NCBI GenBank assembly: GCA_016124635.1
Contig: WGNJ01000015.1
Location: forward strand, 1 to 64,000
DNA length: 64,000 bases
DNA from: Alphaproteobacteria bacterium
GTDB taxonomy: Bacteria; Pseudomonadota; Alphaproteobacteria; Micropepsales; Micropepsaceae
Direction of reading: 5' to 3'
Positions 1 to 7,224 of this stretch are shown piece after piece. The translations under genes were made by a program, and so were the position numbers. The number at the start of each line of letters is the position of its first letter. Within the stretch, counting starts at the first letter, position 1. The notes under the pieces are model-generated. The model saw nothing but the letters and a program-made list of their open reading frames with translations. It was not told where the DNA came from and ran no database searches.

Positions 1-76
1 AGCGGATCGCCTCAAGATGCTCGCGCGCCTTGGTTTCGTTGGAATAAACCGGATTAGAAAGTTCAACAGGCGTCAT
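1..76 (-). CDS. IS1595-family transposase, N-terminal fragment (runs off window)
   Basis: Only the first 25 codons are present; the gene continues beyond base 1. The product begins MTPVELSNPVYSNETKAR and continues EHLEAIR, which resembles the start of IS1595-family transposases, where this stretch precedes a WPxGxxCPxCG zinc-ribbon segment. The ATG is the complement of 74-76. The family call is recall of the characteristic N-terminus, not an alignment, and the catalytic domain is not visible. Confidence 0.6.
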   Translation of the reverse strand, partial: MTPVELSNPVYSNETKAREHLEAIR

Positions 77-135
77 GGCTTAGCTCTCCCATCACCCAAA
101 TGTGGGGTGTCAGGCGCCATCAGTCAAGTATATAA
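77..135. mobile_element. Probable terminal region of the IS1595-type element
   Basis: These bases lie between the transposase start and the palindromic repeat at 136. They should hold the transposase leader and the terminal inverted repeat; GGGTGTCAGGCGCCA at about 105-119 is a candidate end. The other end is outside the window, so neither the inverted repeat nor the target duplication can be checked. Confidence 0.35.
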
Positions 136-290
136 CTCCCCTTGTGGGGAGGGACTAAGGGTGGGGGTACGGTGAGTCGATGCAAGAGTTGGCATTGCCA
201 TCGTAGGCGGAAACTCAGCACACCCCCACCCAAGCGCCGCAACCGCCGAGCAAAGCTCGGCGCGCCGCCATCCCTCCCCACAAGGGGGAG
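136..290. repeat. Long imperfect inverted repeat (intergenic palindromic element)
   Basis: The outer arm CTCCCCTTGTGGGGAGGGA (136-154) pairs with 271-290. An inner arm GGGTGGGGG (159-167) pairs with CCCCCACCC (223-231). Transcribed, it would fold into a long stem with a structured middle. It resembles the dispersed extragenic palindromes common in Hyphomicrobiales. An open frame can be traced through it into the next gene, but that stretch is repeat rather than conserved protein. A short GC-rich relative sits at about 2082-2112. Confidence 0.6.
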
Positions 291-309
291 GGACGTGTAT
301 GTAGAGCGC

Positions 310-825
310 ATGCGCTTTCGAATCTTCATCGCTCAGTCGCTCGACGGTTTCATCGCCCGGCCCGACGGTGCCATCGACTGGCTCCGCCCTTACGACTCGG
401 TCGATTACGGCTATGAAACCTTCATGGCCGAAATCGGCACGATCGTAATGGGCCGCAAAAGCTACGAGCTCGCTGCGAGCCTAGGCGAGTGGCCCTACCC
501 ATCTGCGCGCAGCCTCGTGGTCACGTCGCAAGCAATCGACGACATGCCGCCCGGCGTTGCACGCGTCGGCAGCGACATCTCGCGTCTCGCAACCGCTCTC
601 AAGGCATCGGGTGGCAAGGATGTGTGGGTCATGGGCGGCGCGATGACCATCAACGCCTTTCTCGAGGCGCAAGCGATCGATCGTATAGATTTGTTCACGC
701 TTCCAATTTTGCTCGGCGACGGCATTCCGCTCTTCGCGCCAGGCCGCAGCGAGATCCCGCTCAAGCTCGCCGGCACCCAGACCTACGACAAGGGTCTGGT
801 GCGCCTGAGCTACCTCCGTGCATAG
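310..825 (+). CDS. Dihydrofolate reductase-like (RibD C-terminal domain) protein
   Basis: A 171-residue cytoplasmic protein made of one RibD_C/DHFR-like domain. The N-terminus (SLDGFIARPDGAIDWL) and the C-terminal signatures WVMGGA and LPILLGDGIPLF match the uncharacterised 'dihydrofolate reductase family' proteins, which bind NADPH; the substrate is unknown. The start was taken at ATG 310 because upstream codons fall inside the palindromic repeat and because MRFRIF begins the first beta strand. A small exported protein follows after 24 bp. It is unlikely to be the cell's true DHFR. Confidence 0.75.
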   Translation: MRFRIFIAQSLDGFIARPDGAIDWLRPYDSVDYGYETFMAEIGTIVMGRKSYELAASLGEWPYPSARSLVVTSQAIDDMPPGVARVGSDISRLATALKASGGKDVWVMGGAMTINAFLEAQAIDRIDLFTLPILLGDGIPLFAPGRSEIPLKLAGTQTYDKGLVRLSYLRA

Positions 826-849
826 TCGCTCCAACAATGGGGTGGCCGC

Positions 850-1167
850 ATGGAACGAACCGCTTTGGCTCTCGCGCTGGCGCTAGCCGCTTTTGCAGCG
901 CCCGCGCACGCGACAACGACGCAGCAGTTCTTCGATCTTTGCGGCGAGAGCGATAAGGCGTGCGTAAAGCGCATCGACGAAGTGCGCGCGGCCGCTGAAA
1001 AAGCCGGCACCAAATTCTGCCCGCCGACCACGACGTCGCGCGAAGGCTATGCCAACGAAGTGATTTACTGGATCGACGAGCAGACCTCGCTCGACATGAA
1101 TCAAGACGATGCCAAGAGCATCACGTCAGCCTTGAAGGCGCTCTATCCCTGCAACAAGAAACCGTAA
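850..1167 (+). CDS. Small exported protein, Rap1a/Tai-immunity-like
   Basis: A 105-residue protein with a clear signal peptide (about residues 1-21, ending AHA). The mature part starts TTTQQFFDLC and contains four cysteines (GESDKAC, KFCPP, LYPCNK). That layout resembles the Rap1a/Tai family, named for T6SS immunity proteins but widespread as orphan periplasmic proteins in Hyphomicrobiales. No effector gene is adjacent, so an immunity role is not supported. It lies 11 bp before the SDR gene and may be co-transcribed with it. Confidence 0.6.
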   Translation: MERTALALALALAAFAAPAHATTTQQFFDLCGESDKACVKRIDEVRAAAEKAGTKFCPPTTTSREGYANEVIYWIDEQTSLDMNQDDAKSITSALKALYPCNKKP

Positions 1168-1178
1168 GGACATTAGCC

Positions 1179-2081
1179 ATGACCATGTTCAAGCCCGACC
1201 TGCTCAAAGGCAAGCGCATACTCGTCACCGGCGGCGGTACCGGTCTCGGCAAGGAAATGGCGGACGAGTTCGCGAAGCTCGGCGCTGAACTCTACATCTG
1301 CGGCCGTCGCGGCTCCGTCGTGGAAGAAACAGCCAAAGAAATCGCCAAGGCACACAATACGCGGGTCACCGGCCTCGAATGCGATATCCGCGTCCCAGAT
1401 GCCGTCGAAGACATGATGACCCGCGCGTTCAACGAAGGTCCGCTCGACGGCCTCGTCAACAACGCGGCTGGCAACTTTATCTCGCGCACGAAAGATCTTT
1501 CGCCCAATGGCTTCAATGCCATCGCGAATATCGTCTTCCACGGCACGTTCTACGTGACCCTCGCCGCCGGAAAGCGCTGGATCGAGGCAAAGAAGAAAGC
1601 CAACGTCATCTCGATCTTGACGACATGGGTGTGGAATGGCGGCCCATTCACCGTGCCGTCCGCGATGTCGAAAGCCGGCATCAACATCATGACCAAATCG
1701 CTCGCCGTCGAGTGGGCGCCCTACGGCATTCGCCTGAATGCAATCGCGCCCGGTCCATTCCCAACCAAAGGCGCATGGGAGCGATTGAATCCGGGTTCAG
1801 TCCGCTCCGGCACGATGGGCACCGCGCAAGATTCGTCGTCGACGAGCAATCCGATGGGCCGCGTCGGCCAGATGGAAGAGCTGCGCAACCTCGCGACGTT
1901 CCTGATGGCCGACGGCTGCGATTATCTGACGGGCGAGACCATCGCCATCGACGGCGGCGGCTTCCTCGGCGGCGGTGGCAATTTCTCTCAGCTGTCGAAG
2001 CTCGGCGACGCCGACTGGGAAGCCATCCGCGGCATGATCAAGAGCGCCAACGAAAAAGACCGCGCCAAGCGGACGGTGTGA
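1179..2081 (+). CDS. SDR oxidoreductase, 2,4-dienoyl-CoA reductase-like
   Basis: A 300-residue Rossmann-fold SDR. The cofactor motif is TGGGTGLG near residue 18, followed by LVNNAAGNFI and then PSAMSKAG and APGPFPTKGAWERL. The last two are hallmarks of 2,4-dienoyl-CoA reductases, which reduce dienoyl-CoA intermediates during unsaturated fatty-acid beta-oxidation. The usual YxxxK tyrosine is Ser, as in the DECR group. The separate catalytic Tyr of mitochondrial DECR1 appears replaced (TTWVWN where DECR1 has TTIYAE, from memory). Expected cytosolic and NADPH-dependent. Confidence 0.75.
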   Translation: MTMFKPDLLKGKRILVTGGGTGLGKEMADEFAKLGAELYICGRRGSVVEETAKEIAKAHNTRVTGLECDIRVPDAVEDMMTRAFNEGPLDGLVNNAAGNFISRTKDLSPNGFNAIANIVFHGTFYVTLAAGKRWIEAKKKANVISILTTWVWNGGPFTVPSAMSKAGINIMTKSLAVEWAPYGIRLNAIAPGPFPTKGAWERLNPGSVRSGTMGTAQDSSSTSNPMGRVGQMEELRNLATFLMADGCDYLTGETIAIDGGGFLGGGGNFSQLSKLGDADWEAIRGMIKSANEKDRAKRTV

Positions 2082-2122
2082 CGCCCCCCTCCCCCGCCAA
2101 GGCGGTGGTGGATGAGCAAGAG

Positions 2123-3097
2123 TCACATCGTGAGCACGACTTTGCCGATGACACGTCGCTCTTGAAGCATCCGCAGCGCCTCAGGTGCGCGCTCTAAGGG
2201 AATCTGCGCACACACGTGCGGCCGAATCTTGCCCTCGGCCGCCCAAGCGTCGATCGTACGGATGTTCTCGGCGCCACGTTCGGGGAATTGACGGCCGTAT
2301 TCGCCGGCCCGCACGCCGACGACGGAGAAGCCCTTGATCAGGGGCATGTTCACATTGACTGACGGGATACGCCCGCTGGTGAAGCCGATGACGAGCAATC
2401 GACCATTGAAGGCGATGCAGCGCACGCTCTCGTCGAACACGTCGCCGCCGACCGGATCATAGATGAGATCGGCGCCGCGACCGTTGGTCAGCGCCTTCAC
2501 GTCCTCGCGAAATCCGCTTGGAGCAAAAACGTGGTCCGCGCCATATGACTTCAGGAACGCGCGCTTCTCCTCCGTCGATGCTGTCGCAATGACGCGAGCG
2601 CCCAGCAGTTTGCCGACATCGACCGCTGCCAAACCGACACCGCCGGCCGCACCATGCACCAAGAGCGTTTCGCCACGCTGCAGTTCGCCGCGCCGCACGA
2701 GCGCGACATAGGCCGTCAAATAGGCCGCCGGATACGCAGCACCGTGCGCATAGTCCATACCGGCCGGCAGCGCGCGCACAGTCTGCTCCGGCACGACGAT
2801 TTCCTCGGCGTAGCAGCCGAAGCGCGCGCCCACGACCACGCGATCGTCCAACTTCACGCGCGTGACGCCTTCGCCGGCCGCAACGACATCGCCGGATCCT
2901 TCCATCCCCGGCGAGAACGGCAAGTCTGGCTTCAGCTGATACTTTCCCTGCACCATCAAGATGTCGGGAAAATTCACGCTCGCCGCGCGCAAGCGGATCT
3001 TCACTTCGCCGGCCTTCGGCGCACCCACGCTCACGTCGCGCATGCGCAACGTCGACAAATCCTCGGACAACGCGTCGACGATGAGAGCGCGGCTCAT
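2123..3097 (-). CDS. NADPH:quinone oxidoreductase-family (zinc-independent MDR) protein
   Basis: A 324-residue medium-chain dehydrogenase/reductase. The GroES-like N-terminal half (GMEGSGDVVAAG, GARFGCYAEE) is followed by a Rossmann half with the nucleotide motif HGAAGGVGLAA near residue 150. It lacks the catalytic zinc ligands of alcohol dehydrogenases, matching the QOR branch that reduces quinones or enones with NADPH. The ATG overlaps the stop of the upstream esterase gene by four bases (3094-3097), so the pair is translationally coupled. The substrate cannot be read from sequence. Confidence 0.85.
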   Translation of the reverse strand: MSRALIVDALSEDLSTLRMRDVSVGAPKAGEVKIRLRAASVNFPDILMVQGKYQLKPDLPFSPGMEGSGDVVAAGEGVTRVKLDDRVVVGARFGCYAEEIVVPEQTVRALPAGMDYAHGAAYPAAYLTAYVALVRRGELQRGETLLVHGAAGGVGLAAVDVGKLLGARVIATASTEEKRAFLKSYGADHVFAPSGFREDVKALTNGRGADLIYDPVGGDVFDESVRCIAFNGRLLVIGFTSGRIPSVNVNMPLIKGFSVVGVRAGEYGRQFPERGAENIRTIDAWAAEGKIRPHVCAQIPLERAPEALRMLQERRVIGKVVLTM

Positions 3098-4116
3098 CCG
3101 ATCGCTCTGCGCAGGTCTTCGGCGATCTCATGGATCGCGGCCTTGGCGCGCGGGATGGTCCCCGACATCGCCGTGAACGCATGCGTCAGCGAGTCGAAGC
3201 AGCGATAGAGCACCTGCACCCCCGCAACCTTCAGCGCCTCCGCGTAGTCGCGCCCCTGATCGACGAGCGGGTCGAATCCGGCGGTGTAGATCAGGGCCGG
3301 CGGTAGCCCGGCGAGGTCCTCAGCGCGCGCCGGCGACGCGCGAGAGCCGAGCGCTTCCTCAGGCGTGTGGAAATAATGGCCGCGAAAATAATTCATGATC
3401 TCTGTCGTCAGAGGATAGGCGTCGCCGAACGTCTTCATCGACGGCGCCTCGGACGCCCAGTCGACCGCCGGATAGATCAACAGCTGCAACGAGGGCGGCT
3501 TCTCCCCCGTGCGTCGTAGTTCCTGCGCCACCATCGCCGCGAGCCCGCCGCCGGCCGAGTCGCCGCCGACGGCGATCATCGCCGGATTGCCGCCGAGGTC
3601 GTGCGCATGCACTCGCGCCCATCGAAACGCGGCCAGCGCATCCTCGCATTGAGCGGGATATTTGTCTTCCGGCGCCAGCCGGTAGTCGACGGAAAGCACC
3701 AGGCATTCGGCGCGCGCCGCAAATGTCGAACACAGCACATGGCACGTTTCAAGATCGCCGATCACGAATCCGCCCATATGGAAATAGATGAGCACAGGCA
3801 CATACCGGTTCGGCAGGCGCGGTTTGTAGCTGCGAATGCGGAGCATGCGGCCGTCCGGCCCCGGAATAGAGAATTCGCCGGTGTCGATATGAGGATCGGC
3901 GTCGCCGTCCAGCAACTTGAATCCCTGCGCGGCAGCCTCGCGCGCCGCCTGCGGCGTAAGCGTCGCGAGCGAAGGCTGGCGCTTCGCCATTGCACCCAGG
4001 AACTGAAGACGGGCGTCGAGCCTTCGCTCCTCAATGACCGTCGGTCGCCCTCCGGAAAGGGCGACGAGCCAGCTCGACGGCAGTGCCAAGATTATCCGCA
4101 CCAGGAACTTCTGCAT
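3094..4116 (-). CDS. Alpha/beta hydrolase, hormone-sensitive-lipase family
   Basis: A 340-residue esterase with the HSL-family layout: nucleophile motif GDSAGGG, acid motif FDPLVDQG and catalytic His in SLTHAF. The HSL oxyanion motif HGGG reads HMGG here (YFHMGGFVIGD), a non-consensus change. The start was set at ATG 4116 (MQKFLVRI), because the in-frame TTG 12 codons upstream has no ribosome site and adds an atypical leader. The gene overlaps the quinone reductase gene and is divergent from the D-aminoacylase, with about 120 bp shared upstream. Confidence 0.8.
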   Translation of the reverse strand: MQKFLVRIILALPSSWLVALSGGRPTVIEERRLDARLQFLGAMAKRQPSLATLTPQAAREAAAQGFKLLDGDADPHIDTGEFSIPGPDGRMLRIRSYKPRLPNRYVPVLIYFHMGGFVIGDLETCHVLCSTFAARAECLVLSVDYRLAPEDKYPAQCEDALAAFRWARVHAHDLGGNPAMIAVGGDSAGGGLAAMVAQELRRTGEKPPSLQLLIYPAVDWASEAPSMKTFGDAYPLTTEIMNYFRGHYFHTPEEALGSRASPARAEDLAGLPPALIYTAGFDPLVDQGRDYAEALKVAGVQVLYRCFDSLTHAFTAMSGTIPRAKAAIHEIAEDLRRAIG

Positions 4117-4237
4117 CGGCCGGAAAATGCGGGGCAAATCGCCAACGCGCAAGTGTGCCGAGGTCGGCCACGGCAGGGGACGTCACAATCCGATCTGTGC
4201 TAGCCTTCGGTTAACCAGCTATTCAAGGAAACGGCCC

Positions 4238-5953
4238 ATGGCACGCCACGACCTCGTCATCCGCGCAGGAACGATCTTCGACGGTACCGGGGCCAAACCG
4301 ATCGAGGGCGACATCGCCGTCGATAATGGCAAGATCGCCGCCGTCGGAAAGGTCAACGGTACGGGCAGTGAGGAGATCGACGCCAAGGGCATGATCGTGA
4401 CGCCGGGCTTCGTCGACATCCATACGCACTACGACGGTCAGGCAACATGGGACTCGCGGCTCACACCGTCGTCCTGGCATGGCGTGACAACCGTCGTGAT
4501 GGGCAATTGCGGCGTCGGCTTCGCACCTTGCCGCACCAATGATCACGACATGCTCATCCGTTTGATGGAGGGCGTCGAGGACATTCCCGGCGTCGTATTG
4601 ACCGAAGGTCTGAAGTGGAATTGGGAAACCTTCGACCAATTCTTGGGTGCGCTCGAGACGCATCCGCACGACATCGATTTCGCCACCCAAGTTCCCCACG
4701 GCGCGCTGCGCGTCTATGTGATGGGTGAACGGGGTGCCAACCGCGAACCGGCGACGCAAGCCGACATCGCGCAGATGGCATCTATCGCGCGCGATGCGGT
4801 CAAAGCGGGCGCGCTCGGCTTCTCAACCTCGCGCACGCTCAACCACCGGACCAGCGACGGCCGACCGACGCCGACGCTGACCGCTGCGGAAGATGAACTC
4901 GTCGGCATCGCGATGGGTCTGAAAGAAGCGAACGCCGGCGTGCTGCAGGTCGTGTCCGATTTCATTGAGCCGGTCCGTGAGCTCACGATGCTCCGCCGCA
5001 TGGTGACCGATTCCGGACGCCCACTGTCCTTCTCGCTGGTGCAAAGCGACCGCGCGCCGGAAGCTTGGAAGCGTTTGCTCGGCTGGATCGACGATTGCAC
5101 GAAGGACGGGCTTCCGGTTCGCGCACAGGTCTGCGGCCGTCCGGTCGGCCTTCTGTTGGGCTTGTCTCTGACGATCAATCCGTTTTCGGCACATCCATCC
5201 TACAAGCAGATCGAGTCTTTGCCGTTCGCCGAGCGCCTCAAATTGCTCCGCACCACCGAATGGCGCGAGCGTCTGCTCGGCGAACAGCCGAACTCCGAAA
5301 ATCCGTTCGTGAAGGCCGTTCTGCGCAACTTCTCGAAGATGTTCCCGCTGCTCGATCCGCCGGATTACGAACCGACCGCCGATCAAAGCCTCGGAGCGCA
5401 AGCGCAGCGCGCCGGCAAGCGCCCCGAAGAGCTCGCCTACGACTGGATGCTTGCCGACGAAGGCCGCGCGCTCATCCTCTTTCCGTTCTTGAACTACGCC
5501 GAAGACAATCTCGAGCCCGCGCTCGCCATGATGCGGCATCCGCATACGGTGCTGGGCCTCGGCGACGGCGGCGCCCACGTCGGCATGATCTGCGACGGCA
5601 GCTTCCCGACCTCGATGCTCACCCATTGGACGCGCGATCGTACGCGCGGCGAAAAGCTACCGCTCGAATGGGTCATCAAGGCTCATGCGCGCGATACCGC
5701 GGAAGCGGTCGGACTTCTCGATCGCGGCTGGCTGAAGCCCGGGTACAAGGCGGACATCAACGTCATCGACTATGACCACCTAACGCTCCATCGCCCGAGC
5801 GTCGCCTACGACCTGCCGGCCGGTGGGCGGCGCCTCGTGCAACGCGCCGACGGCTATGTCGCGAATGTCGTTTCGGGACAAGTGACCTACCGCAACGGCG
5901 AGCCGACCACAGCGCTCCCCGGCAAGCTCATCCGCGGCGCGCAACACATCTAG
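4238..5953 (+). CDS. N-acyl-D-amino-acid deacylase family amidohydrolase
   Basis: A 571-residue amidohydrolase of the D-aminoacylase branch, which hydrolyses N-acyl-D-amino acids or related amides with bound zinc. Visible motifs are the metal-binding HTH in VDIHTHYDGQ (about residue 65), the family cysteine in VMGNCGVGFAPC, and the late Asp motif LGDGGAHVGMICDG. The C-terminal return to the small beta domain (YKADINVIDYD) completes the fold. ATG 4238 was chosen for the AAGGAA site 8 bp upstream and the canonical start DLVIRAGTIFDG. The physiological substrate is unknown. Confidence 0.85.
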   Translation: MARHDLVIRAGTIFDGTGAKPIEGDIAVDNGKIAAVGKVNGTGSEEIDAKGMIVTPGFVDIHTHYDGQATWDSRLTPSSWHGVTTVVMGNCGVGFAPCRTNDHDMLIRLMEGVEDIPGVVLTEGLKWNWETFDQFLGALETHPHDIDFATQVPHGALRVYVMGERGANREPATQADIAQMASIARDAVKAGALGFSTSRTLNHRTSDGRPTPTLTAAEDELVGIAMGLKEANAGVLQVVSDFIEPVRELTMLRRMVTDSGRPLSFSLVQSDRAPEAWKRLLGWIDDCTKDGLPVRAQVCGRPVGLLLGLSLTINPFSAHPSYKQIESLPFAERLKLLRTTEWRERLLGEQPNSENPFVKAVLRNFSKMFPLLDPPDYEPTADQSLGAQAQRAGKRPEELAYDWMLADEGRALILFPFLNYAEDNLEPALAMMRHPHTVLGLGDGGAHVGMICDGSFPTSMLTHWTRDRTRGEKLPLEWVIKAHARDTAEAVGLLDRGWLKPGYKADINVIDYDHLTLHRPSVAYDLPAGGRRLVQRADGYVANVVSGQVTYRNGEPTTALPGKLIRGAQHI

Positions 5954-6120
5954 AAGATCGTCGCGCACACTCCGCTGTGATTACCCTTCTCCCTCTGGGA
6001 GAAGGTGGCTCGCCGCAACAATTGAAGATCGTCGCGCACATTCCGCTGTGATTGCCCTTCTCCCCCTGGGAGAAGGTGGCTCGTCGCGCCAGCGGCGAGA
6101 CGGATGAGGGAGAGCGCCAT
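5952..6120. repeat. Tandem pair of REP-like bipartite palindromes (copies C and A)
   Basis: A unit beginning GAAGATCGTCGCGCACA runs from 5952 and repeats from 6024 with a 72-bp period and few differences. Each unit ends in the palindrome CTTCTCCCcctGGGAGAAG. In copy A (6051-6120) a second palindrome TCGtCGCgccaGCGGCGA follows, then a tail GACGGATGAGGGAGAGCGCC. Copy A ends three bases from the stop codon of the DUF559 gene. Confidence 0.75.
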
Positions 6121-6122
6121 GC

Positions 6123-6470
6123 TCAGCGCTTCAGATTGTCCCTAGCAGCCGCCGCGATCGCTTCGAAAACCTGCGCCGGACGCTTCAAAATCTCACCGTT
6201 CGCAAAACGAACAACGCGATATCCCAGTTTCTCAAACCACTTCGTGCGGTGGTAGTCGTACCAGGCCCGCGTCTCTTCACGGTGCTGGCTGCCGTCGGCC
6301 TCCACGATCAGTCTTGCCTCGATGCAGACGAAGTCGACGTAGTACGGGCCAAACTGATGCTGCCTGCGGAATTTGAGTCTATCGAGTCGACGATCACGAA
6401 GTCCCGCCCACAGCCGACGCTCCGCTTCTGTCATATTGCGACGCAACTTGCGAGCGCGGCCCACATCCAT
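6123..6470 (-). CDS. DUF559 endonuclease-domain protein
   Basis: A 115-residue protein that is essentially one DUF559 domain, a PD-(D/E)XK-like nuclease fold related to Vsr-type endonucleases. The conserved start (RARKLRRNMTEAERRLW), the core FGPYYVDFVC with the family Asp, LIVEADGSQH, and the end KLGYRVVRFAN are all present, so it looks intact. ATG 6470 fits the usual family start; reading further upstream enters repeat DNA. Both flanks are REP-like repeats, in opposite orientations. The biological role of stand-alone DUF559 proteins is not established. Confidence 0.85.
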   Translation of the reverse strand: MDVGRARKLRRNMTEAERRLWAGLRDRRLDRLKFRRQHQFGPYYVDFVCIEARLIVEADGSQHREETRAWYDYHRTKWFEKLGYRVVRFANGEILKRPAQVFEAIAAAARDNLKR

Positions 6471-6477
6471 TGGACGA

Positions 6478-6534
6478 CCCTCATCCGTCTCGCTGCCTTT
6501 GGCAGCGATCCACCTTCTCCCATAGGGAGAAGGA
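6478..6534. repeat. REP-like palindrome, inverted copy (D)
   Basis: The reverse complement of this stretch matches copies A and B: CCTTCTCCCtatGGGAGAAGG followed by GCTGCCaaaGGCAGC and GAGACGGATGAGGG. It lies immediately upstream of the DUF559 start codon and points the opposite way from copy A at the gene's 3' end. Confidence 0.7.
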
Positions 6535-6682
6535 CAAAATTCTGTGGCGGATTTGTGGATTGCGATCAGCGCCACGCGACGCAAACTAGTCGAAGGACAC
6601 CAAGCCCGATTGCTTGTGTTTCTCTGAGCAGCCGCAAGCCTGATTGCCTTTCTGGGCTGAGAAAAAGGGGCTGGGTTAACCG

Positions 6683-6752
6683 ATTGCCCTTCTCCCCCTG
6701 GGAGAAGGTGGCTCGCCGCGCCAGCGGCGAGACGGATGAGGGAGAGCGCCAC
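6683..6752. repeat. REP-like bipartite palindrome (copy B)
   Basis: Near-identical to copy A at 6051-6120 and in the same orientation: CTTCTCCCcctGGGAGAAG, then TCGCCGCgccaGCGGCGA, then GACGGATGAGGGAGAGCGCC. The first palindrome differs between copies mainly in the loop, suggesting the stems are what is maintained. Confidence 0.75.
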
Positions 6753-6802
6753 ACTCAACGGTTCGACACGTCTCGAGCAGCAGCAATTGTTCGAAAAAGC
6801 AT

Positions 6803-7218
6803 CTTGACCGTATATTGCGAATAACGCAAAGTTGGAACACAACTCGCGCTCGGGGCAATTCGAGTGCGCGCTCATTGACATGTCAATCGGTTGCCTTGGA
6901 TCACCCGCCTGAGCTTGGCTCTCGCTGACGGGAACGCCCCAATCATCCTCCACCGCTTTGGGAGGAAGGACGAACGACGCCGCTAACCTGCAACCTTCTC
7001 TCCGTTCGGACTTCATCCGCCACGCGTGCGAACTTGCGTGACGCATTTTGGGGCGAAATTCTGCCGTTGTGAGAATGTGCGAGCTTTAGACATGCATCGC
7101 CCTGCGGCGACGCTGCACCGGCCTCTGTGAATACACGTGTGTGAGGATATGTAGCGGATGAAACGGCGGATTTCCGCCATTGTAGCGGATAAACGGGGGG
7201 TACGTTGAATCCCTGCAA
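6803..7218 (-). repeat. Composite dispersed repeat, copy 1 (inverted relative to copy 2)
   Basis: Read on the minus strand, this matches 26019-26462 in the same order. First comes a TTGCaGGGA block followed by TTATCCGCTACA. Then come GTGCGAGCTTTAGA (plus strand) and the ACTTCATCCG block. Last is CCCGTCAGCGAGAGC leading to TCAATGAGCG and an end near GTCAAG. The middle differs between copies. Similarity is clear but imperfect, so the copies are not recent. No transposase is present. Confidence 0.65.
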
Positions 7219-7224
7219 ATGCCG

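Larger units (their letters stand above)
6471..7224. other. 754-bp gene-free stretch made of repeats
   Basis: I see no credible gene here. It holds REP copy D (6478-6534), REP copy B (about 6683-6752) and composite repeat copy 1 (about 6803-7218). Open frames run through it on both strands, but they follow the repeats and have no family signature. The stretch ends six bases before the stop of the TetR gene. Confidence 0.6.

Noticed and set aside
142-309. N-terminal extension of the DHFR-like protein
   Set aside because: The extension lies inside the long palindromic repeat and adds basic low-complexity residues; the domain starts at MRFRIF.
850-1167. A T6SS immunity function for the Rap1a-like protein
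   Set aside because: No T6SS structural gene or effector is in the neighbourhood, and the family is widespread as orphans.
4034-4237. A longer D-aminoacylase reading from base 4034
   Set aside because: The extra 68 codons overlap the divergent esterase gene and lack a ribosome site; ATG 4238 has AAGGAA and the canonical N-terminus.
5952-6752. A possible CRISPR array, from several repeated palindromes in a short span
   Set aside because: Copies occur in both orientations with irregular spacing and include large unrelated DNA; no cas genes are nearby. They are REP-like elements.
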